From Clostridia bacterium (GTDB taxonomy: Bacteria > Bacillota > Clostridia > UBA1381 > UBA9506), in contig JAFYVH010000018.1 of assembly GCA_017549205.1 (NCBI GenBank), forward strand, positions 1-46,589: 46,589 nucleotides of DNA, given 5' to 3'. The position numbers and the translations under genes are program-made. The notes under the pieces were generated by a model that saw only the letters and a program-made list of their open reading frames with translations, was not told the DNA's origin and made no database searches. Position 1 is the first letter of the stretch, and each line of letters opens with the position of its first letter. This document shows positions 19,776 to 28,310 of this stretch, one piece after another.

Positions 19776-20900
19776 TTATCTTTCGGACTTTACCATTTTC
19801 CATAAAACAATAGCAGCACTCAAAAAACAAAAAGCAATGCACAAAAAAATCCATCCCTCCTGCCACCTTGTTTGTTCCCTGAACAAAATGGCAGATACTG
19901 CTGTTGCCGCATTTTGTGTTTTTGCTGCCTCCATTGGCAAAAAGGGATATATAAAATAGGTCATCACACCCGACAAAACCCCCTGCAACAACTTCCCCGG
20001 CACATAGGTTTTAAATCCCAATCCTTTGTCAGATAAAATCCCTGCCGTCTGCATCATCACACACAATCCACCGGTGCCGATGCAAAAGGATAAAAGTGAG
20101 AGCATTACCCTTTGAGGTAACGCCGATTGGGTGATAAAAAAAGTGCCCCCTGCCACCTCCAACAAAATGCGAAAACCAAAAAGCACAAAAGACGGTGCCA
20201 CTTCTTTTAAAACAGCCATGATGCCTGTTCCTAAAGCCGCAAACAAAATAATGTATCCGCAAACCTGCATCATGGTCTGGACGCTGTCTTTTACCGAGGT
20301 TGAAAACCCTTTTAAAATTCCCATAACCTCACATGTTCTTTGCCGTTTCCTGCTAACCATAACCGGCTCGCCTCTTTTATAAAACCGAAAGATAACCCCC
20401 ACCAAAACAGCACTCGCCACATGAACGACATACAAAACCATGCCATAAAAACGGCTGCCAAGCATAGCGCTGCCCACTGCCCCAACGACAAATAAAGGTC
20501 CTGAATTATTGCAAAAGGGCAGCAATCGCTCTGCCTCTGTGCAACTCAAATGTCCCACACTGTAAAGCTCTGCCGTCATTTTTGCCCCTGTTGGATATCC
20601 GCTGATAAGTCCCATAACCAAAGCTAAAGAGCCGGCACCCCCCACGCAAAACACGGGCATCATCAAAGGTGAAAGGCGTCTGGCACAAAGGTCTGCAAAA
20701 CCGCAAAAAACCAACCATCCCGACAAAACAAAAAAGGGAAACAACGAGGGAATCACCGAGCGATAACAAAGAACCATCGCCTCACAAGCTGCCGAGATAA
20801 CCGCCTCCGATTGCCACGCCAGCAAAAAAATCAGCCCCAGAATCAATCCATAAGCCCCACTCTTTTTAATCCACAGCATGCCTTTTAAATGTTCCTTCAC
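19776..20900 (-). CDS. ylbJ: Sporulation integral membrane protein YlbJ
   Basis: Polytopic membrane protein of 374 residues with roughly eight hydrophobic segments and the nucleoside-recognition (Gate) type repeats SVIPSLFPFFVLSGW, LISGYPTGAKMTAEL and LLPFCNNSGPLFVVGAVG. These are characteristic of YlbJ/SpoVV, a sigma-E protein linked to spore core loading. The GTG at 20900 has GAGGGCGAGGG upstream. An ATG at 20879 is an alternative start that would shorten it by 7 residues. It is divergent from yqfC and upstream of the glycogen operon on the same strand. Confidence 0.9.
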   Translation of the reverse strand: MKEHLKGMLWIKKSGAYGLILGLIFLLAWQSEAVISAACEAMVLCYRSVIPSLFPFFVLSGWLVFCGFADLCARRLSPLMMPVFCVGGAGSLALVMGLISGYPTGAKMTAELYSVGHLSCTEAERLLPFCNNSGPLFVVGAVGSAMLGSRFYGMVLYVVHVASAVLVGVIFRFYKRGEPVMVSRKRQRTCEVMGILKGFSTSVKDSVQTMMQVCGYIILFAALGTGIMAVLKEVAPSFVLFGFRILLEVAGGTFFITQSALPQRVMLSLLSFCIGTGGLCVMMQTAGILSDKGLGFKTYVPGKLLQGVLSGVMTYFIYPFLPMEAAKTQNAATAVSAILFREQTRWQEGWIFLCIAFCFLSAAIVLWKMVKSER

Positions 20901-20980
20901 GCCCTCGCCCTCTTTTCCTTAATTCTATGGTAATGAATATGACTTATGGTGCATAAAAATAACACATGAGGTGGTTTTTA

Positions 20981-21280
20981 GTGAAAAAAACAAGACCGGC
21001 CAAACGCGTCGAAAATAAAAAAAGCCGCACCCAGCGACTGTCATCTCTTTTAGAGATTCCCTTAGATATGGTGGCAGATGTGCCGCGAATCACATTGAAT
21101 GACAATCGGGAGCTCTCCGTTGAAAATTATAAAAGCATCGAGGGTTACGAGCCTGACGAAATCATTTTGCGCAGCAAAAACTACCGCATTATTATAACCG
21201 GAAAGAGCCTGCAAATCATCGCCATTACAAACGATGAAATTTTAATACAGGGCACAGTTTGCGGGCTATCGTTTGTTTAA
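20981..21280 (+). CDS. yqfC: Sporulation protein YqfC
   Basis: The 99-residue protein has the YabP/YqfC fold: SSLLEIPLDMVADVPRITL, then ENYKSIEGYEPDEIIL, and ITGKSLQIIAITNDEILIQG. I choose the GTG at 20981, with GAGGTGG 5-12 bases upstream. The in-frame ATG at 20966 overlaps that ribosome binding site. yqfC-yqfD is a conserved sigma-E pair in spore formers; YqfC is a soluble protein of unknown biochemistry. Confidence 0.9.
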   Translation: MKKTRPAKRVENKKSRTQRLSSLLEIPLDMVADVPRITLNDNRELSVENYKSIEGYEPDEIILRSKNYRIIITGKSLQIIAITNDEILIQGTVCGLSFV

Positions 21281-21295
21281 AAGGGAGGAATTTTT

Positions 21296-22480
21296 TTGCT
21301 GCTCACAAGATTTTTAAGGTGGCTTTATGGCTATGTGGTCATCACCGTTTCCGGTCCTTATCCGGAACGGTTTTTAAGTGTTTGTGCCACCCGCCGCATT
21401 TTAATCTGGGATGTGTTTCCCTGCGGCAGTAATGTTTTAAAGTGCCATGTCAGCATCCGTGGTTTTCGTTTGTTGCCGCCTATTATTTGCAAAACTGCCG
21501 TGCATGTTAAAATCATTGAAAAGCGTGGGTTTCCTCTGCTTTTTGTCAGGATCCTAAAGCGAAAACTGTTTTTAATCGGTCTGGCTGTCACCATGCTTTC
21601 TGTCATTGTTTTAAATCAGTTTATCTGGAAAATCGAGATCGTCGGCTGCGAAAACTTATCCGGCGCACATCTTACACAAAAGCTTTCTGACTATGGTTTA
21701 AAGGTGGGCGCTTTCCGACCCTATATTGACGAAAAAAAGATTCAAAATCGCATGCTTATTGAAATTCCCGAGCTTGCATGGCTTTGGGTGAATAAAAGCG
21801 GCTCAAAGGTCACCGTAGAGATTAAAGAACGCATCATGCCCCCGGATATGTATGATGCCGGCGCCTATTGCGACCTGATTGCTGCAAAAGACGGAGTCAT
21901 ACACTCTATGGTCATAAAAAACGGCGTGCCCATGGTTTCTTTGGGTGATACGGTCCGCCAGGGTGATTTGCTGGTCAGCGGTCTCATTTTAAGCGAAAAG
22001 GGGGTCGAGCCCCGTCAGGTACAATCCGAGGGCGAAGTCAGGGCGCGGGTCTGGTACGAAAAAACAAAAGCTTTCTCCCTTTTGTCACCCGTGCAAAACG
22101 AAACCGGCAAAACAGAAAAAAAGCACACCCTTCACCTTTTTGGCAAGGATGTTAATCTGTTTCACTCTGCCGAAACCACTTTTTCTGACTATTCAAAAGA
22201 ATCCATCGAAAAAGAGCTCAGTTTTTTCGGTTATTATCTGGGATTGGGCATAAGCAGTACCATTTTTAAAGAGCAAAACATCACTTACGAAAAAAACACA
22301 GTCGAAAGCACCGTGCAAAAGGGTGCACTGGAACTATCCACCGCCATTGACGAAGAGACGACAACCGATTCAATGCTGAAAGAAAGCCGCACCGAGCACA
22401 CCGTCATCGATGAAGATACCGTACTCGTCACCGTAGTGGCAGAATATATCGAAAATATTGCACAAAAAAATAAACCGTAG
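21296..22480 (+). CDS. yqfD: Sporulation protein YqfD
   Basis: Single-pass membrane protein of 394 residues. The N-terminal domain has GYVVITVSGPYPERFLSVCA near residues 12-31. One membrane segment follows around residue 95 (LFLIGLAVTMLSVIVLNQFIW), then a POTRA-like segment (IEIVGCENLSGAHLTQKL) and the C-terminal YqfD region. The start is TTG 21296, because GGGAGGAA lies 5 bases upstream and the family N-terminus begins here. It follows yqfC after 15 bases and ends inside a terminator hairpin. YqfD is implicated with SpoIIIA-SpoIIQ-stage functions; the mechanism is unknown. Confidence 0.9.
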   Translation: MLLTRFLRWLYGYVVITVSGPYPERFLSVCATRRILIWDVFPCGSNVLKCHVSIRGFRLLPPIICKTAVHVKIIEKRGFPLLFVRILKRKLFLIGLAVTMLSVIVLNQFIWKIEIVGCENLSGAHLTQKLSDYGLKVGAFRPYIDEKKIQNRMLIEIPELAWLWVNKSGSKVTVEIKERIMPPDMYDAGAYCDLIAAKDGVIHSMVIKNGVPMVSLGDTVRQGDLLVSGLILSEKGVEPRQVQSEGEVRARVWYEKTKAFSLLSPVQNETGKTEKKHTLHLFGKDVNLFHSAETTFSDYSKESIEKELSFFGYYLGLGISSTIFKEQNITYEKNTVESTVQKGALELSTAIDEETTTDSMLKESRTEHTVIDEDTVLVTVVAEYIENIAQKNKP

Positions 22481-22505
22481 CAAATCGCTACGGTTTTCTT
22501 TATTT
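22472..22505. terminator. Bidirectional terminator between yqfD and the MATE gene
   Basis: AACCGTAGC/GCTACGGTT arms around AAATC. TTTTCTTTATTT follows on the plus side and TTTATTTTTTTG on the minus side. The yqfD stop codon lies within the left arm. Confidence 0.85.
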
Positions 22506-22511
22506 ACGCTT

Positions 22512-23933
22512 TTACTTCTTTTTCTCGTCATCAAGATAAACAGAAAGGGCCTTTTTGCCGGTTTCGGTAACCGGTTTAATCCATCTTTTCGACTTAAAGT
22601 GACGAAGACACAAAAAGGTTTTCAAATAGTCCTCACAAAGATAGCTGCAGGCAAACACCGCCACAAAAGGCAGTTTAAACACCACCGACGCCAAAAATGT
22701 CATGGGCACGGAAACAGCCCAAAGGCTGAGCATCTCATAGGCCATACCTTTTTTTGTATCACCGCCGGAGCGGAACACACCCACAATGGAAACATAGGGA
22801 ATGTTACGAATGGCAATCTCCACACCGTAAATCAGCATAATGCTCTGTGCTGCCATCAAAGTCTTTTCCGAAATACTGTTTCCCATATTAAAAATTCCCA
22901 CCAGCTCGTTGCGAAAGAGAATGACAACGGTACCAATAATTAGTCCCACAACGGGTTCTAAAATCATAAAACGAGTGGAATTTTTAATGCCCTCACGAAT
23001 GTCGCCACTGCCAATGTGCTGACCCACTATAACGCAGCAGGCATTTGTGAGTCCCACCACAAAGGAAAAAGCAATGTTTTCAAATGTTCTCAAAATCGAA
23101 ACCGCCGCCGTATATTCATAACCCATGTTAGAGAAAATGGCATTATAGGCAACGGTACCCAGGCCCCACAGGGTTTCATTTAAAACAACCGGGGTGGAGC
23201 GGCGATAAAATTCCTTTGCAAATCCCCGGGGAAATCCAAACAGATCCTTTAAGGGCGCAAAGAAAATGTCATCCTGCATAAATGCCATAAGAACAAGGAT
23301 AATGATCGGTCCCGACCAGGCTGAAATCACGGTTGCAATGGCCGCACCCCGCACGCCCATAGCCGGCAAACCAAAGGCTCCAAAAATCAAACCATAATCC
23401 AAAAAAGCGTTCAAAATCGTGGTGAAAAACGAAACATACATGGGCAGTTTCACTCTTTGTGTCGACCGAAGCACTGTGTTCGCCAGCATGTTCAACATAA
23501 TGGCCGGATAAGAAAATGCCGCAATTTTCAAATAGGCCACGCCACTTTCCAAAACCGCAGCATCACGGTTGAAAACCCGCAGAACTGCACCCGGTGTAAA
23601 AACAGCCACCAGCATAAACAAAAAGGAGCAAAAAAGGCCCGAAACAGAGGCAAGGCTATAAGTGTGAACAATGCCCTTTTTATTGTTTTCACCAAAAAAC
23701 TGGGCAAAAAACACCGAAGCACCCGAACAAAAACCAAAAATGAGCATGTTTAAAAGCCAGCTCCATTGACCCGCAATACCCACAGCCGCCAGGCTCACAT
23801 CACCCAGCTGACCCACCATCAGCGTGTCAACCAGGGTAAAAGAACTGGTCAACAAATTTTGAATGCCAATGGGAATGGCAAGCTTTGTCACCGTTTTCCA
23901 AAATTTTTTATCAAAAAATAACTCTCTCAGCAA
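22512..23933 (-). CDS. MATE family efflux transporter
   Basis: Multidrug/organic-cation exporter of the MatE superfamily, 473 residues with about 12 hydrophobic segments. Landmarks are LAIPIGIQNLLTSSFTLVDTLMVGQLGD at the N-terminus and the matching half-repeat STPVVLNETLWGLGTVAYNAIFSNMG. GVFRSGGDTKKG lies near the end. The best start is TTG 23933, giving MLRELFFDKKFW, with GAGGTGG 6 bases upstream. No ATG fits. It lies downstream of the ABC exporter genes, separated by a hairpin, so it may be an independent unit. Substrate unknown. Confidence 0.9.
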   Translation of the reverse strand: MLRELFFDKKFWKTVTKLAIPIGIQNLLTSSFTLVDTLMVGQLGDVSLAAVGIAGQWSWLLNMLIFGFCSGASVFFAQFFGENNKKGIVHTYSLASVSGLFCSFLFMLVAVFTPGAVLRVFNRDAAVLESGVAYLKIAAFSYPAIMLNMLANTVLRSTQRVKLPMYVSFFTTILNAFLDYGLIFGAFGLPAMGVRGAAIATVISAWSGPIIILVLMAFMQDDIFFAPLKDLFGFPRGFAKEFYRRSTPVVLNETLWGLGTVAYNAIFSNMGYEYTAAVSILRTFENIAFSFVVGLTNACCVIVGQHIGSGDIREGIKNSTRFMILEPVVGLIIGTVVILFRNELVGIFNMGNSISEKTLMAAQSIMLIYGVEIAIRNIPYVSIVGVFRSGGDTKKGMAYEMLSLWAVSVPMTFLASVVFKLPFVAVFACSYLCEDYLKTFLCLRHFKSKRWIKPVTETGKKALSVYLDDEKKK

Positions 23934-23961
23934 AATGTTCCACCTCAAAAAACAAATGAGC

Positions 23962-23990
23962 AAAAGGGCAGGGGCTTAGGACCCCTCCCT
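23962..23990 (-). terminator. Terminator-like hairpin after the ABC exporter operon
   Basis: On the minus strand GGGAGGGG (23989-23982) pairs with CCCC and GCCC (23974-23966), with a small bulge. TTTT follows, then a T-rich stretch. It sits between the second ABC gene and the MATE gene. Confidence 0.5.
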
Positions 23991-24005
23991 TTTTTAAAAT
24001 GCAGT

Positions 24006-25922
24006 TTATTCAAGCTCAAATGCACCTGTATATAATTGATAGTACGTTCCCTTGGCCAAAATCAGCTCTTCATGTGTGCCACGTTCAATGATTTCACCAT
24101 GGTCTAAAACCATGATAACATCTGAATTTTTAACCGTGGAAAGCCTGTGCGCAATCACAAACACCGTTCTGCCCTCCATCAGCTTTTCCATACCTCTTTG
24201 CACAATCTGCTCTGTACGGGTATCAATCGACGAGGTAGCCTCGTCTAAAATCATAACCGGCGGGTCACACAATGCGGCTCTTGCAATGGCAATGAGCTGA
24301 CGCTGCCCCTGACTTAAGTTTTCACCATTATTCGTAATCAAGGTGTCATAGCCTTTGGGCAGACGGGAGATAAAATCGTCAGCACCGGCTAAAGCTGCCG
24401 CCGCCCTAATTTCATCTTCTGTCGCATCTAATTTTCCATACCGGATATTGTCCGCAACGCTTCCTGTAAAAAGATTGGTTTCCTGCAAAACCAAGCCCAA
24501 AGAGCGCCTCAAATCGCTCTTTTTAATTTTATTAATGTTAATGCCATCATATCTGATTTTGCCATCTTCAATATCATAAAAACGATTGAAAAGGTTGGTG
24601 ATTGTCGTCTTTCCCGCGCCTGTGGCACCCACAAAAGCCACCTGTTGACCGGGCCGGGCATAAACGCTAATGTTTTTAAGCACCTGTTTGCCTTCAACAT
24701 AAGAAAAGTCAACCTCAGACATGGTAATGTCGCCTTTTAACTGGGTATAGGTCACTGTGCCCTCGCTCTTGTGCGGGTGCTTCCATGCCCAAATGCCGGT
24801 TTTCTCTTTGGTTTCCTGCAGATTTCCCTGCTCATCAAAAAAAGCGTTAACTAAGGTGACATAGCCATCGTCAACCTCGTTTTCCGTTTGAATCATCTCA
24901 TGAATTCTCTCTGCGCCGGCACCGGCCATAGCAATGGAGTTAATCTGTTGAGAAAGCTGGTTAACATTACCGGTAAACTGCTTTGTCATATTCAAAAAAG
25001 GAATGACAACATCAATGGTAAGAACTGAAATGCCGCCTGTTACCAAATTGGATATAGCCAAATTCGGCACTTTGGCAACCAGCAAAAGACCACCGACAAC
25101 TGCAATCACAACATACAAAATGTTACCCACATTCTGAATAACCGGACCCAAAACATTGGCAAATGCGTGTGCCTTAAAGCTGTCTTGATACAATTCTTCG
25201 TTAATGGATTTAAACTCTTTGGCACAGGCCTCTTCTCTGTTAAAAACCTTAACAACCTTCTGCCCGCTCATCACTTCTTGAATGTAGGCCTCAGAAGCGC
25301 CTGTTGATTTCTGCTGCCGCCGGAAATATTTTGCCGAACCACCGCCCACAATTTTGGTGATTTGCATCATCATGAAAACGCCCAAAAGAACCACTACCGT
25401 CATCCACACACTGTAATAAAGCATAATGGCAAGAACTGAAATGATAACAACGCCGGCTCTTAAAAAGGTGGGAAGAGCCTGCGAAATAAGTTGCCGCAGG
25501 GTGTCAATATCATTGGTGTAGCGGCTCATAATGTCGCCATGCTTGTGGCTATCAAAATAGCTGATGGGCATGTTTTGCATTTTTTCAAACATTGCACATC
25601 TTGTTTTGTCAAGATAGCCCTGGGTGATAATTGCCATAAGCTGCGTGTAGACCGTAATGGCTGCCAAAGAGATAACATACAGCACCACCAAAATCAGCAC
25701 CTTGGGGATAATCACTTGTGAGGCACTCTTCCAATCACCCGAAGAAACAAATCGCCCGATGTCCGATAAAATCTGTTGCTGAAAAACCGCCGGAACAGCC
25801 GCCGTCACCGAGGATATAACAAGGCACACAATCACAATGAAAAGTAGCCTTGGATAAGCCTTAAACAAGGATTTTATAACCCCTTTTAAAGAGGAAAAAC
25901 CCATGGGTCGTTTATTCTGCAT
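24006..25922 (-). CDS. Heterodimeric ABC exporter subunit, catalytically competent half
   Basis: Half-transporter of 638 residues from ATG 25922 (AGGAGG 9 bases upstream), with an N-terminal six-helix exporter domain and a C-terminal nucleotide-binding domain. The Walker A is GATGAGKTTI, the signature is the variant LSQGQRQ, and the Walker B MILDEATSSID keeps the catalytic Glu. Its partner upstream has Asp there. This split between a consensus and a degenerate ATP site is known from BmrCD, LmrCD and TM287/288-type drug exporters. The start overlaps the end of the partner gene by 11 bases. The cargo cannot be read from sequence. Confidence 0.9.
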   Translation of the reverse strand: MQNKRPMGFSSLKGVIKSLFKAYPRLLFIVIVCLVISSVTAAVPAVFQQQILSDIGRFVSSGDWKSASQVIIPKVLILVVLYVISLAAITVYTQLMAIITQGYLDKTRCAMFEKMQNMPISYFDSHKHGDIMSRYTNDIDTLRQLISQALPTFLRAGVVIISVLAIMLYYSVWMTVVVLLGVFMMMQITKIVGGGSAKYFRRQQKSTGASEAYIQEVMSGQKVVKVFNREEACAKEFKSINEELYQDSFKAHAFANVLGPVIQNVGNILYVVIAVVGGLLLVAKVPNLAISNLVTGGISVLTIDVVIPFLNMTKQFTGNVNQLSQQINSIAMAGAGAERIHEMIQTENEVDDGYVTLVNAFFDEQGNLQETKEKTGIWAWKHPHKSEGTVTYTQLKGDITMSEVDFSYVEGKQVLKNISVYARPGQQVAFVGATGAGKTTITNLFNRFYDIEDGKIRYDGININKIKKSDLRRSLGLVLQETNLFTGSVADNIRYGKLDATEDEIRAAAALAGADDFISRLPKGYDTLITNNGENLSQGQRQLIAIARAALCDPPVMILDEATSSIDTRTEQIVQRGMEKLMEGRTVFVIAHRLSTVKNSDVIMVLDHGEIIERGTHEELILAKGTYYQLYTGAFELE

Positions 25923-27654
25923 CGTTTTTTCCTCCTGTCTGTTCTTCATAAATTTCTCTGTAAATCTCGCTGCTCGCCAAAAGCTCCTCATGGGTGCCAT
26001 AGGCCGAAACCCTGCCGTTATCCATCACGATAATCATGTCAGCATCCAAAACCGAAGCAATGCGCTGCGCAATAATAATCTTGGTAGTTTCGGGGATATA
26101 TTCTTTAAAGGCCTTTCTGATGCGCGCATCAGTTTTTGTATCCACGGCGCTGGTTGAATCATCCAAAATCAGCACCTTTGGTTTTTTCAAAAGCGCTCTT
26201 GCAATGCACAGTCTCTGCTTTTGTCCCCCCGAAACATTGGTGCCTCCCTGCTCAATGTAGGTGTCATAGCCCTCCGGAAAGGCTCTAATGAATTCGTCAG
26301 CCTGCGCAAACTCGCAAGCCTCAACCATTTCCTCGTCGGTGGCATTGGGGTTACCCCAACGAAGATTTTCGCGAATGGTGCCCGAAAACAGCTGATTTTT
26401 TTGAAGCACCATGGCCACGCTGTCCCTGAGCACTTTTAAATCATAATTCTTAACATTTTCTCCGCCCACTAAAACTTCACCGTTGGTCACATCATACAGT
26501 CTGGGAATCAGCTGAACAAAGGTGGATTTGCTTGAGCCTGTTCCGCCAATCACACCAACTGTCATGCCGGACTGTATGGTCAGATTAACACCCTCCAGGG
26601 CATACTTGGTAGACTCCTGCGCATATTTATAGTCAACATTTTTAAAGGTAACAGAACCATCACGAACCGTCTGTATGGGATTTTCTCCATTCACAATTTT
26701 TGACTCTTCGTCTAAAACCTCACAAATTCTCTTCATGGCCTCCAGGGACATAGAAAGCATAACATAAATAAAAGAAAGCATCATGAGTGACATTAAAATT
26801 TGCATACCATAGGTCAAAATGGCCGAAATCTGTCCCACATCCAAATCAAGTCCATAGCTTGAAATGACCATGTATGAACCAAAGGACAAGGTAAACACCA
26901 TAACGATGTAAAGGCAAACCTGCATAATCGGCTGGTTAAATGCCACAATTCTTTCTGCCTTGGTAAAATCAACACAAATGTCATGGGCTGCCTTTTTAAA
27001 CTTCTCTTTTTCATATTCTTCCTTGGCAAAGCCCTTAACAACCCGCATGCCGCGGATATTTTCTTCAATGGTTTCATTCAGCTTGTCATATTTTCTGAAA
27101 ACCCGCTTAAAAGCAGGCATGGCAAATCTGCTCACTGTGAACAAGCCAATGACAATAATGGGAACGGCAATAACAAAAACCATGGCCATCTTGCCACCCA
27201 TAACATAGGCCATCACAATGGAAAAAATAAACATAAGGGGCGAACGAATGGCCGTTCTGATGCACATCATAAACGCCATTTGAACACTGGTAACATCCGT
27301 GGTGAGTCTCGTCACCAAAGAGGAAGAAGAAAATTTGTCCACATTGTCAAAGGAAAAACCCTGAATTTTTTCAAACAAATCATTTCTTAAATTCCGTGCA
27401 AAGCCCGATGCAGCTTTGGCACTGGTAAAGCCTGCCGTTCCACCAAACATCAAAGAAACGCCCGCCATTAAAATCAAGGTCAAGCCTGTTGTGAGCAAGG
27501 CTTTAATTTCTATACCGGCTTTAATCTGGTTCATCAGATTGGCTGTGATAAAAGGAATCAGACATTCCATAACCACCTCGCCAACCATGGCAATAAATGT
27601 ATAAATAGTCGGTCTTTTAAATTCTCTGACCGACCTTAAAAGCTTTTTAATCAT
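25912..27654 (-). CDS. Heterodimeric ABC exporter subunit, degenerate-site half
   Basis: Half-transporter of 580 residues with an ABC_membrane domain (residues about 15-290) and a nucleotide-binding domain. The Walker A is GGTGSSKSTF and the signature is canonical (VSGGQKQR). The Walker B reads LILDDSTSAVD, with Asp where the catalytic Glu belongs. Its own Walker motifs paired with the LSQGQ signature of the partner would form the non-hydrolytic site. Its ATG overlaps the marR stop (ATGA). The operon order marR-abcA-abcB suggests drug or toxic-compound efflux under MarR control. Confidence 0.9.
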   Translation of the reverse strand: MIKKLLRSVREFKRPTIYTFIAMVGEVVMECLIPFITANLMNQIKAGIEIKALLTTGLTLILMAGVSLMFGGTAGFTSAKAASGFARNLRNDLFEKIQGFSFDNVDKFSSSSLVTRLTTDVTSVQMAFMMCIRTAIRSPLMFIFSIVMAYVMGGKMAMVFVIAVPIIVIGLFTVSRFAMPAFKRVFRKYDKLNETIEENIRGMRVVKGFAKEEYEKEKFKKAAHDICVDFTKAERIVAFNQPIMQVCLYIVMVFTLSFGSYMVISSYGLDLDVGQISAILTYGMQILMSLMMLSFIYVMLSMSLEAMKRICEVLDEESKIVNGENPIQTVRDGSVTFKNVDYKYAQESTKYALEGVNLTIQSGMTVGVIGGTGSSKSTFVQLIPRLYDVTNGEVLVGGENVKNYDLKVLRDSVAMVLQKNQLFSGTIRENLRWGNPNATDEEMVEACEFAQADEFIRAFPEGYDTYIEQGGTNVSGGQKQRLCIARALLKKPKVLILDDSTSAVDTKTDARIRKAFKEYIPETTKIIIAQRIASVLDADMIIVMDNGRVSAYGTHEELLASSEIYREIYEEQTGGKNDAE

Positions 27655-28097
27655 TGTATGTCCCCCTTGCTCTCTAAAATATTCTCCAATAAGGAATCCA
27701 GCAATCTCTTAAGGGTCTTTTGGTCCTCTTTGTCAAGACTCTCAAGCAAGGATTGCTCCTTCTTGCAAAAGTCGTCATAAAGCGCATCACACAAGCTCTT
27801 GCCACTCTCTGTGATGGTCACTTGCTTTTGTCTGCGGTCAGAAGCGCCGGGCAGACGCATAATCAGCTTTTTCTCTTCCAGACGGTCTAAAAGGCTGACA
27901 ACCGTTGGGTTGCTGAGGCTGAGCGCGCCCTCAATTTGTCTTTGATTAATGCATTCTTCCTTGTGCTTAATCAGATACATCAAAACTTCCAGCTGCGCAT
28001 CGGTAACATCATATCTTCTTAAGTTATTATTCAAATCGTTTCGCGCTTTTGTGTTAATTTGTTTAATCAATCGCAAAAGCCATGGATTTTTATACAT
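27651..28097 (-). CDS. MarR family transcriptional regulator
   Basis: The 148-residue winged-helix regulator starts at ATG 28097 (MYKNPWLLRLIKQ), with GGGGGC just upstream. The recognition region INQRQIEGALSLSNPTVVSLLDRLEEKKLI is followed by the wing RLPGASDRRQKQVTITESG, as in MarR proteins. A dimerising C-terminal helix with several acidic residues ends the protein. It leads the ABC exporter operon, and a dyad overlapping its own promoter suggests autorepression. The ligand is unknown. Confidence 0.92.
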   Translation of the reverse strand: MYKNPWLLRLIKQINTKARNDLNNNLRRYDVTDAQLEVLMYLIKHKEECINQRQIEGALSLSNPTVVSLLDRLEEKKLIMRLPGASDRRQKQVTITESGKSLCDALYDDFCKKEQSLLESLDKEDQKTLKRLLDSLLENILESKGDIQ

Positions 28098-28117
28098 ATA
28101 TGCCCCCTGCAATTATA

Positions 28118-28149
28118 TTGTATGCGATATATTTTATCACGCATTACAA
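28118..28149. promoter_or_regulatory. Imperfect dyad over the marR promoter -10, candidate MarR operator
   Basis: TTGTATGCG (28118-28126) faces CGCATTACAA (28140-28149), an inverted repeat with one extra base in the right arm. It spans the -10 hexamer and the likely start site, the usual position for MarR autorepression. Confidence 0.5.
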
Positions 28150-28159
28150 ATTCTGTCAA
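28131..28159 (-). promoter_or_regulatory. Promoter of the marR-ABC exporter operon
   Basis: Minus-strand TTGACA (28159-28154) and TAAAAT (28136-28131) with a 17-base spacer. The predicted start near 28124 lies about 27 bases before the marR ATG. Confidence 0.85.
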
Positions 28160-28244
28160 GATGCTTGCCACTCTTTATTGTAAACATTTTATAAAGTATT
28201 AGTCACACCCTATGCAAACTCTTTCATTACAAAAAAATTTATAC

Positions 28245-28284
28245 AAAAAAACCATCTCTTGTGACAAACGCCACAAGAGATGGT
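28245..28284 (-). terminator. Terminator of ilvE
   Basis: On the minus strand ACCATCTCTTGTG (28284-28272) pairs perfectly with CACAAGAGATGGT (28263-28251), and TTTTTT follows. It lies about 26 bases after the ilvE stop. Confidence 0.92.
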
Positions 28285-28310
28285 GCCTTAATTACTGTTT
28301 TCTCTATCGC

